The notes beneath the pieces are model-generated. The model did no database searches. It saw nothing but the letters and a program-made list of their open reading frames with translations, and was not told the origin of the DNA. Source: Agromyces rhizosphaerae (GTDB lineage: Bacteria; Actinomycetota; Actinomycetes; Actinomycetales; Microbacteriaceae). Taken from it: DNA of 64,000 nucleotides. The position numbers and the translations under genes are program-made. Location of the stretch: NCBI RefSeq assembly GCF_027925245.1, contig NZ_BSDP01000001.1:1302001-1366000 (forward strand). The letters run 5' to 3'. Positions 15,397-23,860 of the stretch are shown here, one piece after another (within the stretch, counting starts at the first letter, position 1; each line of letters begins with the position of its first letter).

Positions 15397-18075
15397 ATGA
15401 GCATCGTCGTCGCTGCCCCCACGTTCGAGCACCACCGCGAGGCGCTCGGCATCGGAACCCCCGAGCCCCGCCTGTCGTGGAAGACGCAGGCGCCCGCCGG
15501 CTGGACCCAGGCGGCCTACGAGCTGCACGTCGAGCGCGACGGCGCCGACGGCGTACCCGGCACCACCGGCACGACCGGCGCCCCGTCAGCCGACGCGCCC
15601 GGCACCGCCACCTTCGCCGACGCGCCCGGAGCGCCCGCCGGCTGGACCTCCGACCCCGTGGCCACCGACGACCAGGTCCTCGTGCCGTGGCCGGTCGCCC
15701 CGCTCGCCTCGCGCGAGCGCGCCGTCGTGCGCGTGCGCGTCACCGGCGCCGACGGAAGTCGCTCCGAGTGGAGCGAGCCCGGGGTCGTCGAGGCCGGCCT
15801 GCTCGAGGCATCCGACTGGATCGCCTACCCCGTGGGCTCGGCTGCGCAGGAGGACCCGCTCGCCGAGGAGCGCCGCCCGTCGGTGGTGCGCCGCGCGTTC
15901 GCCGCCCGCCCCGGCCTCGTCGCCGCCCGCCTCTACGTCACCGCGCACGGCCTCTACGAGGTCGAGCTGAACGGCCGCCGCGTGGGCACCGACACCATGT
16001 CGCCCGGGTGGACGCCCTACAACGAGCGCCTCCGCTACCTCACCTACGACGTGACCGACCTCGTCACCGCGGGCGAGAACGCCATCGGCTCGTGGCTCGG
16101 CGACGGCTGGTACCGCGGGCGGATCGGCTGGGACACCGGGTTCCGCAACCTCTACGGCCACGACCTGTCGCTGCTCGCGCAGCTCGAGCTGCGCTACGCG
16201 GACGGCAGCACCGAGACCGTCGCGACCGACGACTCCTGGCGCGCCGCGCCCAGCCCGATCGTTCGCACCGGCAACTACGACGGCGAGCTGCACGACGCCC
16301 GCCTCGAGGAGGCCGGCTGGTCGAGCGCCGGATTCGACGACGCCGGCTGGGGACGCGTGGTCGCCGCCCGCCGCGACCCGCGCACGCTCGTCGCGCCCGA
16401 CGGACCGCCCGTGCGCTGCACCGAGGAGGTCGCGCCGGTCGAGGTGCTCACCACCCCGAGCGGCGCCCGCGTGCTCGACTTCGGGCAGAACCTCGTGGGA
16501 CGCATGCGGATCCGCGTGAGCGGGGCATCCGGCGACCGTGTCGTGCTGCGCACCGCCGAGGTGCTGCAGGAGGGCGAGATCTACACCCGCCCGCTGCGGT
16601 CGGCGAAGTCGACCGACGAGTACGTGCTCGCCGGGCGCGAGGGCGAGGAGTGGGAGCCGCGCTTCACGTTCCACGGCTTCCGTTACGCCGAGGTGACGGA
16701 GTGGCCCGGCGACCTCGACGCGGCCGTCGCGAACGGCGACATCGTGGCGCGGGTGTACCACACCGACATGGAGCGCACCGGCTGGTTCGACTCGTCGAAC
16801 GCGCTCGTGAACCGCCTGCACGAGAACGTCGTGTGGAGCATGCGCGGCAACTTCCTCGACATCCCTACCGACTGCCCGCAGCGCGACGAGCGCGTCGGCT
16901 GGACCGGCGACATCCAGGTCTTCGCGCCGACCGCGTCGTTCCTCTACGACGTGTCGGGCATGCTCTCGGGGTGGCTCAAGGACGTCGCGCTCGAACAGCT
17001 GCCCGACGGCACGGTGCCCTGGTACGTGCCGGTCATCCCCGCGCAACGCATGTGGACGCCGATCCAGCCCGGCGCCGCCTGGGGCGATGCGGCCGCGATC
17101 ACGCCGTGGACGCTCTACGAGCGGTTCGACGACCCGGGGATCCTCCGCCGCCAGTACGACAGCGCCCGCCGCTGGGTCGAGCTGCAGGAGCGCCTCGCCG
17201 GCGAGAACCGGCTCTGGGAGGGCGGCTTCCAGCTCGGCGACTGGCTCGACCCCGCCGCTCCCCCGCACGACCCGGCCGACGCCCGCACCGACCGCTACCT
17301 CGTCGCGACCGCGTACTTCGCCCGCTCGGCGGAGCGCGTGGCGCGCATGGCCGAGGTGCTCGGACTCGAGGACGACCGGGCGCGGTTCGACGCGCTGGCC
17401 GCCGAGGTGCGGGCGGCGTTCACGGCCGCGTACGTCGGGTCGGACGGCCGCATGACGAGCGACGCGCAGACCGCGTACTCGCTCGCGATCGCGTTCGACC
17501 TCGTGCCCGACGCCCTGCGCTCGGCCGCCGGCGACCGCCTCGCCGAGCTCGTCGAGGAGGCCGACCACCGCATCGCGACCGGCTTCGTCGGCACGCCCAT
17601 CGTCAGCGACGCGCTCACCGAGACGGGGCATGCGGATGCCGCGTACGACCTCCTCCTGGAGGAGGGCGCGCCGTCGTGGCTGTACGCGGTGCGCCAGGGC
17701 GGCACCACGATCTGGGAGCGCTGGGACAGCCTGCGCCCCGACGGCACCGTGAACCCCGGGTCGATGACGTCGTTCAACCACTACGCGCTCGGCGCCGTGG
17801 CGGACTGGATGCACCGGGTGGTCGCCGGGCTCGCTCCGGCGTCGCCGGGCTACCGCAGCATCCGCTTCGCACCGCAGCCGGGCGGCGGGTTCACGCACGC
17901 CTCGGCCGCGCACGAGACGCCCTACGGGCGCGCGGCCATCGGCTGGCGCATCGAGGGCGGGCGGATGCACGTGCAGGTCGTCGTGCCGACGGGCGCGACT
18001 GCGACCGTGGAGCTGCCCGGCACGGAGCCCGTGGCGGTCGGCAGCGGCACGCACGAGTTCGACGTCGCCGCCTGA
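15397..18075 (+). CDS. Alpha-L-rhamnosidase, GH78
   Basis: 892-residue intracellular glycosidase that releases terminal alpha-L-rhamnose from plant glycosides. Domain order follows the Bac_rhamnosid family: N-terminal beta domains (about 1-340), then the concanavalin-like domain with LDFGQNLVGRMRIRVSG at about 360. The (alpha/alpha)6 barrel follows, with TDCPQRDERVGWTGDIQVFA at about 490-510. In this segment the acidic residues of DER and GD match the known catalytic region. The C-terminal beta domain contains YGRAAIGWRIEGG. WEGGFQLGDWLDP is a further family mark. AGGAGA lies 7 bases before the ATG. Clearly a paralogue of the 937-residue GH78 at 26048-28861. Confidence 0.95.
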   Translation: MSIVVAAPTFEHHREALGIGTPEPRLSWKTQAPAGWTQAAYELHVERDGADGVPGTTGTTGAPSADAPGTATFADAPGAPAGWTSDPVATDDQVLVPWPVAPLASRERAVVRVRVTGADGSRSEWSEPGVVEAGLLEASDWIAYPVGSAAQEDPLAEERRPSVVRRAFAARPGLVAARLYVTAHGLYEVELNGRRVGTDTMSPGWTPYNERLRYLTYDVTDLVTAGENAIGSWLGDGWYRGRIGWDTGFRNLYGHDLSLLAQLELRYADGSTETVATDDSWRAAPSPIVRTGNYDGELHDARLEEAGWSSAGFDDAGWGRVVAARRDPRTLVAPDGPPVRCTEEVAPVEVLTTPSGARVLDFGQNLVGRMRIRVSGASGDRVVLRTAEVLQEGEIYTRPLRSAKSTDEYVLAGREGEEWEPRFTFHGFRYAEVTEWPGDLDAAVANGDIVARVYHTDMERTGWFDSSNALVNRLHENVVWSMRGNFLDIPTDCPQRDERVGWTGDIQVFAPTASFLYDVSGMLSGWLKDVALEQLPDGTVPWYVPVIPAQRMWTPIQPGAAWGDAAAITPWTLYERFDDPGILRRQYDSARRWVELQERLAGENRLWEGGFQLGDWLDPAAPPHDPADARTDRYLVATAYFARSAERVARMAEVLGLEDDRARFDALAAEVRAAFTAAYVGSDGRMTSDAQTAYSLAIAFDLVPDALRSAAGDRLAELVEEADHRIATGFVGTPIVSDALTETGHADAAYDLLLEEGAPSWLYAVRQGGTTIWERWDSLRPDGTVNPGSMTSFNHYALGAVADWMHRVVAGLAPASPGYRSIRFAPQPGGGFTHASAAHETPYGRAAIGWRIEGGRMHVQVVVPTGATATVELPGTEPVAVGSGTHEFDVAA

Positions 18076-18106
18076 CGCGCGGCGGCGCGGCCCCGCATCC
18101 CCGCGG

Positions 18107-18161
18107 CCGAGTACGCGAAGTGCGGGAACCCTTCGCGGGTTCCCGCACTCTGCGTACTCGG
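18107..18161. terminator. Long perfect hairpin between convergent genes
   Basis: The stem AGTGCGGGAACCC (18119-18131) pairs with 18137-18149 around the loop TTCGC. After a 2-base mismatch, the outer arm CCGAGTACGC (18107-18116) pairs with 18152-18161. The 23 paired bases between the GH78 stop and the facing stop at 18171 would terminate transcription both ways. There is no U-tract. Its arms resemble those of two other long palindromes (19874-19929 and 52980-53067), so it may be a repeat as well as a terminator. Confidence 0.8.
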
Positions 18162-18170
18162 TGGCGCGGG

Positions 18171-19052
18171 TCAGCGCTCGATGCGCTCCAGGTGCAGCAT
18201 CCGCGCGAGGTTCTTGTCGAGCTCGTCGTCGCGGAAGACCTTCTTCCAGTCGTCCTTGATGATCGACTCCTTGCCGTAGTCCATCGCGATCAGGCACGCG
18301 TCGCTGAACGGGTTGTCGCCGCGCAGGCCGTTCGCGAGGGCGACCTGGGTGTGGCCGAGCAGGATGCTCCGGGCCGCCGCCTCGGGCACGCCCATGGTGT
18401 TCACGGCCTCGTCGAGCGATTCCTTCAGCAGGGCGCCGATCATGCACGCGATCGTCTCGACGAGGGTCGGCTCGAGCTGCGCGAGCTGCTTGATCGTGAC
18501 CCAGTGCACGTCGACGACGGGCGCGTAGATCGCGCGCACGGTCGCCTCGACGATGGCCTGCTTCGCCGGGTCGTCGGACTCGATCGCCGCGATCGCGTCC
18601 TGCGGGGCCGCGATGCCGCCGAACGTGTCGGCGTACTCCTCGGGCGTGGTGCGCTGCAGGAAGATCGACGGGTGGCACGGGTGCGCGACGGCCTGGATCA
18701 CGTCGTCGCGCGTCGTGAGCAGGCCCGCGTACGCGGCGGCGGGGTCGAGCGTGAGCACGATCGCGCCCGCCTTCATCTGCGGCACGACCTCGGCGGTCAC
18801 CGGGGCGAGCGCGAGGTCGGGCACCGCGAAGACGACGATGTCGGCCTCGCGCACGGCGTCGGACAGGTCGGTGAGCGCGCGGCCCGCGGCCTCGACGCGC
18901 TCGCGTCCGGCCGGGGCGACCTCGACGTAGAAGACCGTGTGGTCGGTCTCGACGAGGTTGTCGGAGACGCGCATCCCCATCTTGCCGCCGGCGCCGAGCA
19001 CGGCGATGGTGTGGGTGTCGGTCTGCGGGGGGTTGTGCACGGTGTCGGTCAT
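18171..19052 (-). CDS. apnO: D-apionate oxidoisomerase-like dehydrogenase (PGDH_C family)
   Basis: 293-residue NAD-dependent enzyme. The N-terminal Rossmann domain carries LGAGGKMGMRVSDNL (about residues 19-33). The C-terminal all-helical part is of the phosphogluconate-dehydrogenase-C type. The sequence AHPCHPSIFLQRT at about 125 and DYGKESIIKDDWKKVF near the end are characteristic. Biochemically known ApnO enzymes of this family convert D-apionate to 3-oxo-isoapionate. The next gene upstream is an OiaC-like TIM barrel, followed by L-erythrulose pathway genes, which is the expected set. The ATG overlaps the stop of that gene. Alternative: a dehydrogenase for another branched or four-carbon sugar acid. 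Confidence 0.68.
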   Translation of the reverse strand: MTDTVHNPPQTDTHTIAVLGAGGKMGMRVSDNLVETDHTVFYVEVAPAGRERVEAAGRALTDLSDAVREADIVVFAVPDLALAPVTAEVVPQMKAGAIVLTLDPAAAYAGLLTTRDDVIQAVAHPCHPSIFLQRTTPEEYADTFGGIAAPQDAIAAIESDDPAKQAIVEATVRAIYAPVVDVHWVTIKQLAQLEPTLVETIACMIGALLKESLDEAVNTMGVPEAAARSILLGHTQVALANGLRGDNPFSDACLIAMDYGKESIIKDDWKKVFRDDELDKNLARMLHLERIER

Positions 19053-19843
19053 GACATGCTCCTCAGGTACTCCAGTGCGGTGGCCGTCCACTCCCGTTCG
19101 GTGCGGACGGTGGTCTCGGGGTCGCCCTGCCAGGGCAGCCAGTGCTCGACGATCTCGTTGATGCCGCGCTCGCGCGGGCGGATCTGCTCGAACAGGTACG
19201 GATACTCGCCCAGGCCCTCGCCCATGGGCGTGCCGGTGTAGGTGAAGCCGACCCAGCCGTCCTGGCGGGCGAAGGCCGAGTCCTTGGCGTGCACGTTGCG
19301 GGTGAGCGCGGCGCACGCGTCGATCGTGTCGCGCGGCAGTTCGAGCGCGGCGACGACGTTGGCCGGGTCGAGGCAGATGCCGAGCCGGTCGCTGCCGACG
19401 CGCTCGACGAGTCCGACGAGCTCGGCGGTCGGCAGCTGCTCGTACGTCTCGAGCGCGAGGGTGACGCCGGCCGCCTCGTAGTCGCGGATGCTGCGCGCGA
19501 GCAGCTCCTCGGCCTCGGCGAGCGTCGGCCGGAAGTCGGGGCCGAACACCATGCTGCGCACGAGGTGCGCGTCGAACGCGTCGGCGAGGCGCAGGAAGCG
19601 CGCGAGGTGGTCGGCCGCGATGCCCTTGGTGCCGAGCTCGATGGTGAGCCCGAGGTCGGATGCCGCGCGGGCCGCGTCGCCGATCTCGGCGTCGGAGAGC
19701 TCGAGCAGCGGCGCGTAGTCGCAGACCTGGAACAGGTCGACGCCCAGCGCCCGGGTCTGCTCGAACGCGCCGATGAGGTCGAGCGGCTCGGGCACCCGGT
19801 CGGAGTGCTGCCAGAAGAAGGCGTAGGTGCCCAGCCCGATCAT
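19049..19843 (-). CDS. oiaC: Xylose-isomerase-like TIM barrel, candidate 3-oxo-isoapionate decarboxylase
   Basis: 264-residue AP_endonuc_2/xylose-isomerase-like barrel starting MIGLGTYAFFWQHSD. Conserved metal-ligand positions appear as Glu in LALETYEQLP (about 150), Asp/His in GICLDPANVV and NVHAKDSAF (about 180-210), and Glu in GEGLGEYPY. OiaC enzymes of this superfamily decarboxylate 3-oxo-isoapionate to L-erythrulose. That product is what the kinase and isomerases encoded just upstream would use. It overlaps both neighbours by 4 bases (ATGA), implying tight coupling. A sugar-isomerase or epimerase role is the main alternative. Confidence 0.62.
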   Translation of the reverse strand: MIGLGTYAFFWQHSDRVPEPLDLIGAFEQTRALGVDLFQVCDYAPLLELSDAEIGDAARAASDLGLTIELGTKGIAADHLARFLRLADAFDAHLVRSMVFGPDFRPTLAEAEELLARSIRDYEAAGVTLALETYEQLPTAELVGLVERVGSDRLGICLDPANVVAALELPRDTIDACAALTRNVHAKDSAFARQDGWVGFTYTGTPMGEGLGEYPYLFEQIRPRERGINEIVEHWLPWQGDPETTVRTEREWTATALEYLRSMS

Positions 19844-20697
19844 CGCCCGCCCTCCCCCGCGTCAGAGCCCGTCGAGTCGTCATGAAGTGTCGGAATCGGC
19901 CCGCCGATAGCGGCACTTCGTGACGACTCACGAAAACGGCGGTCGGCGAGGGCGGCGGCCTCGTCGAGCACGGCGAGGAAGGCGTCGGGGTCGTGGCCGA
20001 ACCGGCCGACGAAGAGGCCGTCGACCGCGCCGTCGAGCGCGGTCAGCAGGCCCGGGCCCGCCGAGCCGCCGTAGATCACGCCGGAGCCGTCGCGCCCCTC
20101 CAGCTCGGCGACCGCGGCGCGCAGGCCGAGCGCGACGTCCGTGATGTGGTCGGCCGGGGCCGGCTCCGGGGCGCCGATGGCCCAGACGGGCTCGTAGGCG
20201 ACGACCACGCGACCGGCGGGGGCGGAGTCGAGCGCGCGGTGGACCTGGCCGACGACCTCGGCGACGGCGTCGGCCGGAGGCATCCGCTCGCCCTCGCCCA
20301 CGCAGAGCACGGGCACGAGCCCGTTCCGCAACGCGGCCCGGGTCTTCGCGGCGACGACCTCCTCGGTCTCGCCGAACAGGCGGCGCCGCTCGGCGTGGCC
20401 GACCTCGACGTGCGTCGCGCCGACCTCGGCGAGCTCCGCGCCGGACACCTCGCCCGTGAACGCGCCGCGGTCCTCGGTGGCGAGGTCCTGCGCGCCGACG
20501 CGCACCGGCGACCCGGCGACCGCGGCGACGGCGGCCGGCACCTGCAGGTACGAGGGGATGACGAAGCACTCGACCCGTCCGTCGGCCACCGCCGGGTGCG
20601 CGGGCACGCGCGCGGCGACCTCGCGCAACCAGTGCAGGCCGTCGGCGTGCCCGAAGTACATCTTCAGGCTGATGCCGATCGAGACGGGTGCGGGCAT
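19840..20697 (-). CDS. lerI: Triosephosphate-isomerase-like protein, candidate L-erythrulose-1-phosphate isomerase
   Basis: 285-residue TIM barrel with all three TPI catalytic residues: Lys12 in ISLKMYFG, His in THVEVGHAERR (about 95) and Glu in VVVAYEPVWAIG (about 165). The phosphate loop is GVIYGGSAGPG. TPI-like enzymes in tetritol pathways (EryH/LerI) interconvert L-erythrulose 1-phosphate and D-erythrulose 4-phosphate. The gene starts at the last base of the RpiB stop (TGATG). Its last 25 codons run through a long palindrome and encode a Ser/Gly/Asp tail that the fold does not need. It is clearly not the housekeeping glycolytic gene, judging by neighbours. Confidence 0.72.
   Translation of the reverse strand: MPAPVSIGISLKMYFGHADGLHWLREVAARVPAHPAVADGRVECFVIPSYLQVPAAVAAVAGSPVRVGAQDLATEDRGAFTGEVSGAELAEVGATHVEVGHAERRRLFGETEEVVAAKTRAALRNGLVPVLCVGEGERMPPADAVAEVVGQVHRALDSAPAGRVVVAYEPVWAIGAPEPAPADHITDVALGLRAAVAELEGRDGSGVIYGGSAGPGLLTALDGAVDGLFVGRFGHDPDAFLAVLDEAAALADRRFRESSRSAAIGGPIPTLHDDSTGSDAGEGGR
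19874..19929. repeat. Two-stage palindrome inside the 3' end of the TPI-like gene
   Basis: The arm GAGTCGTCATGAAGTG (19874-19889) pairs with 19914-19929 apart from one T:G position. Inside it a second hairpin, ATCGGC-CC-GCCGAT, occupies the 24-base loop. The element is read through as coding sequence for the protein tail. Arm sequence GAAGTGTCGGAAT resembles the hairpin at 18107-18161 and the inverted repeat at 52980-53067. Confidence 0.75.
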
Positions 20698-21173
20698 CAG
20701 CAGCTGCCGGTGGTCTCGTACTCGTCGAGCACGGCGACCTTCTCGGCCGACGCCGAGGTCGGGTCGAAGCGGTAGGTGAGCCACTCGCGCACGAGGCGGC
20801 GGGCGAGCTCGATGCCGACGACACGCTGGCCCATCGTGAGCACCTGGGCGTTGTTCGACAGCACGCCCCGCTCGACCGAGAAGCTGTCGTGCGCGGTCAC
20901 GGCGCGGATGCCGGGCACCTTGTTCGCGGAGATCGCGACGCCGAGGCCGGTGCCGCAGATGAGCAGCGCGCGGTCGGCCTCGCCGTCGCGCACGAGCTCG
21001 GCGGCGGTCACGGCGACCTTCGGGTACGGGGTGTGGCCGTCGGCGTCGACCCCCACGTCGACGACGGACGCGACCCCGTCGCTCGCCTCGAGGTCGCGCT
21101 TCAGGATCTCCTTGTAGTCGAATCCGGCGTCGTCGCTGCCGATGACGATGCGGAGCGGTGCGGTGTCGGTCAT
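20697..21173 (-). CDS. eryI: RpiB-type isomerase, candidate D-erythrulose-4-phosphate isomerase
   Basis: 158-residue RpiB/LacAB family protein. The active-site segment [20 protein letters not shown] (about 75-95) contains the catalytic Cys and the anion-hole glycines, and SDDAGFDYK (about 13-21) gives the substrate Asp. RpiB-like EryI enzymes convert D-erythrulose 4-phosphate to D-erythrose 4-phosphate. A generic ribose-5-phosphate isomerase B is the alternative, but the overlap with the kinase gene (ATGA) and the TPI-like gene supports the tetrose role. Confidence 0.72.
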   Translation of the reverse strand: MTDTAPLRIVIGSDDAGFDYKEILKRDLEASDGVASVVDVGVDADGHTPYPKVAVTAAELVRDGEADRALLICGTGLGVAISANKVPGIRAVTAHDSFSVERGVLSNNAQVLTMGQRVVGIELARRLVREWLTYRFDPTSASAEKVAVLDEYETTGSC

Positions 21174-22936
21174 GCCGAGGGTCCCTTCGGTGTTGCGGAG
21201 GCGGCGGCGAGCGTCTCGCCGACCGCGGTGACGATGAGGGCGAACGAGTGCGCGCCCGGGTCGGGGGTGCCGAGGCTCTTCTCGGCGTGCGGCCGGGCGC
21301 GTCCCATGCGGGGCAGCAGGTCGGCGGTGGCGGCAGCGGCAGCGGATGCCTCCGAGGCGGCGCTCGCCCAGGCGTCGGCGAGCCGGGAGCCCGCGTCGAC
21401 CTCGCGGCGCAGCGCGTCGGCGAACGGCACGAGCGCGTCGACCATGGTCTTGTCGCCGACCTCGGCCTTGCCGTACGAGCGGATGCCGGTGTCGGCCGCG
21501 GTCACGCCTGCAGCGACAGCGTCGCGCGTCGGCGCGGCCTCGTCGCCCAGGGTGGCGCCGACCTCGCGCAGCGCGAGCCCCCAGAGCGCACCCGAGGTGC
21601 CGCCCGCCCGGTGCGACCAGCCGTCGCCCGCGCGGGCGAGCGTCGTGCCGGCGCCCGCGCCCGCCTCCACGGCCTCGCGGGCCGCGGCCACGGCCGCGTG
21701 CGACCCGCGCTGCATGCCGATGCCGTGGTCGCCGTCGCCGGCGATCGCGTCCATGCGGCCGAGCTCGTCGGCATGGGCGTCGACCGTTTCCGCGACGGTC
21801 TCGAGCGCGGCGAGCACGGTGGCGGCGGCCGCGCGCGAGGCGGGCGTCGCGTCGGGGATCGTCGGGGTGGCGGGGTCAGCCGACTCAGGGGCATCCGTCG
21901 CCGTGTCGAACTCGGCACGCATGACCGAGCCGCGCCGGTACGCGGGGGTGTCGACCGGGGTCTCCCAGAGCTCGGCGAGCTCGTCGTCGAGCCAGAAGAG
22001 CGTGAGCGAGCAGCCGGCCATGTCGAAGCTCGTGCAGTACTCGCCGACGTGCGGGTCGACGACCTCGACGCCGGCGGCCTCGAGCAGCTCGGCGACGCGG
22101 CGGTAGACGACGAAGAGCTCCTCGTACTTCAGCGCCCCGAGTCCGTTCAGGATCGGCACGACGCGCGCGCCGCGTGGGGAGTCCACGCCGTCGGGCAGCT
22201 CGGCATCGGCGAGGAGGTCGCCCACGAGGCGCTCGGCGAGCTCGTCCGCGGTCGGGATGTCGGTCTCGTCGATGCCGGGCTCGCCGTGGATGCCGAGGCC
22301 GACGGCCATGCGCCCCTCGGGCACGGTGAACAGCGGGGCGTCGGCGCCGGGGAGGGTGCAGCCGGTGAACGCGACACCGAAGGAGCGGGTGCGCCCGTTG
22401 GCGAGGCGCGCGACGCGGGCGACATCGGCGAGGTCATGGCCGGCCTCCGCCGCAGCGGCGGCCGCACGGAACACGGTGAGGTCGCCGGCGATGCCGCGGC
22501 GCCGGTGCCGCTCGGCGACCGGGGCGCTCGAGATGTCGTCGGTGACGGTGACGGTCTCGCAGGCGATGCCCTCGGCGCGCAGCTGCTCCTGCGCGGCGTC
22601 GAAGTTCAGCACGTCGCCCGCGTAGTTGCCGTAGCTGAGCAGCACGCCCGCGCCGTGCTGGGCGGCGCGCGCGACCGAGTGCACCTGCTGCGTCGCGGGC
22701 GAGGCGAAGAGGTTGCCCATCGCCGCTCCGTGGGCGAGGCCCTGGCCGACCAGGCCGCCGAACGCCGGGTAGTGGCCCGAACCGCCGCCGACGACGACGG
22801 CCACCTGCCCCTGCGGGGAGCGGGTGCTGCGGACCACCCCGCCGGGGACGCTGCGGACGTACCGCCGGTTGGCCGCCACGAACCCGGCGATCATCTCGTC
22901 GGCGAACGCGTCGGGCTCGTTGAAGAGTCGAGTCAA
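21170..22936 (-). CDS. lerK: DhaK-DhaL fused dihydroxyacetone-type kinase, candidate L-erythrulose 1-kinase
   Basis: 588-residue single-chain kinase. The DhaK domain (about 1-330) has [12 protein letters not shown], the cluster [12 protein letters not shown], and [12 protein letters not shown] near the covalent-histidine region. The DhaL domain (about 375-585) has the metal loop [16 protein letters not shown] and the lid [12 protein letters not shown]-dependent fused kinases of this type phosphorylate dihydroxyacetone, or L-/D-erythrulose in tetritol pathways; the neighbours favour L-erythrulose. The likely start is TTG at 22936 (MTRLFNEPD), 6 bases after AGGAG; an ATG at 22987 lacks such a site and would add a non-homologous leader. 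First gene of the five-gene operon. Confidence 0.75.
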   Translation of the reverse strand: MTRLFNEPDAFADEMIAGFVAANRRYVRSVPGGVVRSTRSPQGQVAVVVGGGSGHYPAFGGLVGQGLAHGAAMGNLFASPATQQVHSVARAAQHGAGVLLSYGNYAGDVLNFDAAQEQLRAEGIACETVTVTDDISSAPVAERHRRRGIAGDLTVFRAAAAAAEAGHDLADVARVARLANGRTRSFGVAFTGCTLPGADAPLFTVPEGRMAVGLGIHGEPGIDETDIPTADELAERLVGDLLADAELPDGVDSPRGARVVPILNGLGALKYEELFVVYRRVAELLEAAGVEVVDPHVGEYCTSFDMAGCSLTLFWLDDELAELWETPVDTPAYRRGSVMRAEFDTATDAPESADPATPTIPDATPASRAAAATVLAALETVAETVDAHADELGRMDAIAGDGDHGIGMQRGSHAAVAAAREAVEAGAGAGTTLARAGDGWSHRAGGTSGALWGLALREVGATLGDEAAPTRDAVAAGVTAADTGIRSYGKAEVGDKTMVDALVPFADALRREVDAGSRLADAWASAASEASAAAAATADLLPRMGRARPHAEKSLGTPDPGAHSFALIVTAVGETLAAASATPKGPSA

Positions 22937-23101
22937 CGCTGTCTCCTGTCGGTGCGCGCCCGGGTGTCGTGCGCCGGGCGCAGCCATTCAACCAAACCGG
23001 TTGACCAATTTCAAGCGGGTCGATAGGTTCGGAGCGGCGCAGGGCGGTTCGGAGCCCGTCGCGGCGCGGTAGGTTCGTTGCCCGAGGAGAGGTGGTGGCG
23101 C
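22937..23101. promoter_or_regulatory. Divergent promoter region with AACCGGTT palindrome
   Basis: This 165-bp gap separates the kinase operon (minus) from the GntR regulator (plus). The perfect 8-mer palindrome AACCGGTT is at 22995-23002 inside CCAAACCGGTTGACC, and TCAACC/GGTTGA form an extra inverted pair around it. AACCGGTT also occurs at 28931-28938 before the second rhamnosidase. Either the adjacent GntR protein or the LacI protein could bind; sequence alone does not decide. Confidence 0.5.
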
Positions 23102-23836
23102 ATGCCCGTCTTCCGCGACGACGCGCCTGCGGAGATCACCGCGGCACTGCAGGCACTGCCCGCGCGATCGGCCGTCTCGGTCGTCGCCGAACGCCTGCTC
23201 GAGCTCTTCACGAGCGGATCGATCGCCGCCGGCACCCGCCTGCCCCCGGAGCGCCAGCTCGCCGCCACCCTCGAGGTCGGCCGCTCGGCCGTGCGCGAGG
23301 CGCTCGCGGCGCTCGAGATCCTCGGCATCGTCGACGTGCGGCCCGGCTCGGGCACCTACCTGCGCGGCACCGCGAGCGAGCTGCTGCCCCAGACCCTCAG
23401 CTGGGGCATGCTCATCGGCGAGCAGCGCACCGCCGAGCTGCTCGAGGTGCGCTCGGGCCTCGAGATCTACGTGGCCCGCCTCGCCGCCGAGCGGCTGACC
23501 GACGAGGAGCTCGCACGCCTCGCCGAGCACCTCGATGAGATGGCCGATGCCACCGACGACCTGCACGCGTTCGTCGCCGCGGACCTCGCGTTCCACCAGG
23601 ACCTCGCGCGCGCCGCCGGCAACACCGTGCTGCTCGACCTGCTGCAGATCGTGCGCTCGCTGCTGCGCGTCTGGGTCGACCGTGCGGTGCAGGACCCGGA
23701 CCACGCCGCCATCGCGCTGCGCGAGCACCGGGCCGTGCACGACGCGCTCGCGGCGCGCGACGCCGACCGCGCGGCATCCGCCATGGCCGCCCACATGGCG
23801 ACCGCCTCGGCGCGCCTGCAGTCCGCGACCGCCTGA
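23102..23836 (+). CDS. GntR-family regulator, FadR/FCD type
   Basis: 244-residue regulator. The winged helix (about 15-85) contains RLPPERQLAATLEVGRSAVRE and the wing VRPGSGTYL. The helical FCD domain (about 100-240) has metal-ligand-like Asp and His residues in DLAFHQDLARAAGN, EHRAVHDAL and AAHMATA. FCD members bind small organic or sugar acids. It diverges from the five-gene apionate/erythrulose operon and is the obvious local regulator of it. AGGAGAGG is 9 bases from the ATG at 23102. The effector could be apionate or an intermediate; this is inference. Confidence 0.9.
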   Translation: MPVFRDDAPAEITAALQALPARSAVSVVAERLLELFTSGSIAAGTRLPPERQLAATLEVGRSAVREALAALEILGIVDVRPGSGTYLRGTASELLPQTLSWGMLIGEQRTAELLEVRSGLEIYVARLAAERLTDEELARLAEHLDEMADATDDLHAFVAADLAFHQDLARAAGNTVLLDLLQIVRSLLRVWVDRAVQDPDHAAIALREHRAVHDALAARDADRAASAMAAHMATASARLQSATA

Positions 23837-23860
23837 GGCGGGCACCTCACCGTCGTCGGG

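Noticed and set aside
15586..18678. Open frame of about 1030 codons on the minus strand
   Set aside because: Antisense to the GH78 gene and out of frame with the ApnO-like gene; no recognisable protein features.
19840..20697. Housekeeping glycolytic triosephosphate isomerase
   Set aside because: Neighbours are a fused DhaK-type kinase, RpiB, an OiaC-like and an ApnO-like gene, not gap/pgk, and the N-terminal ISLKMYFG differs from the usual GNWKMN.
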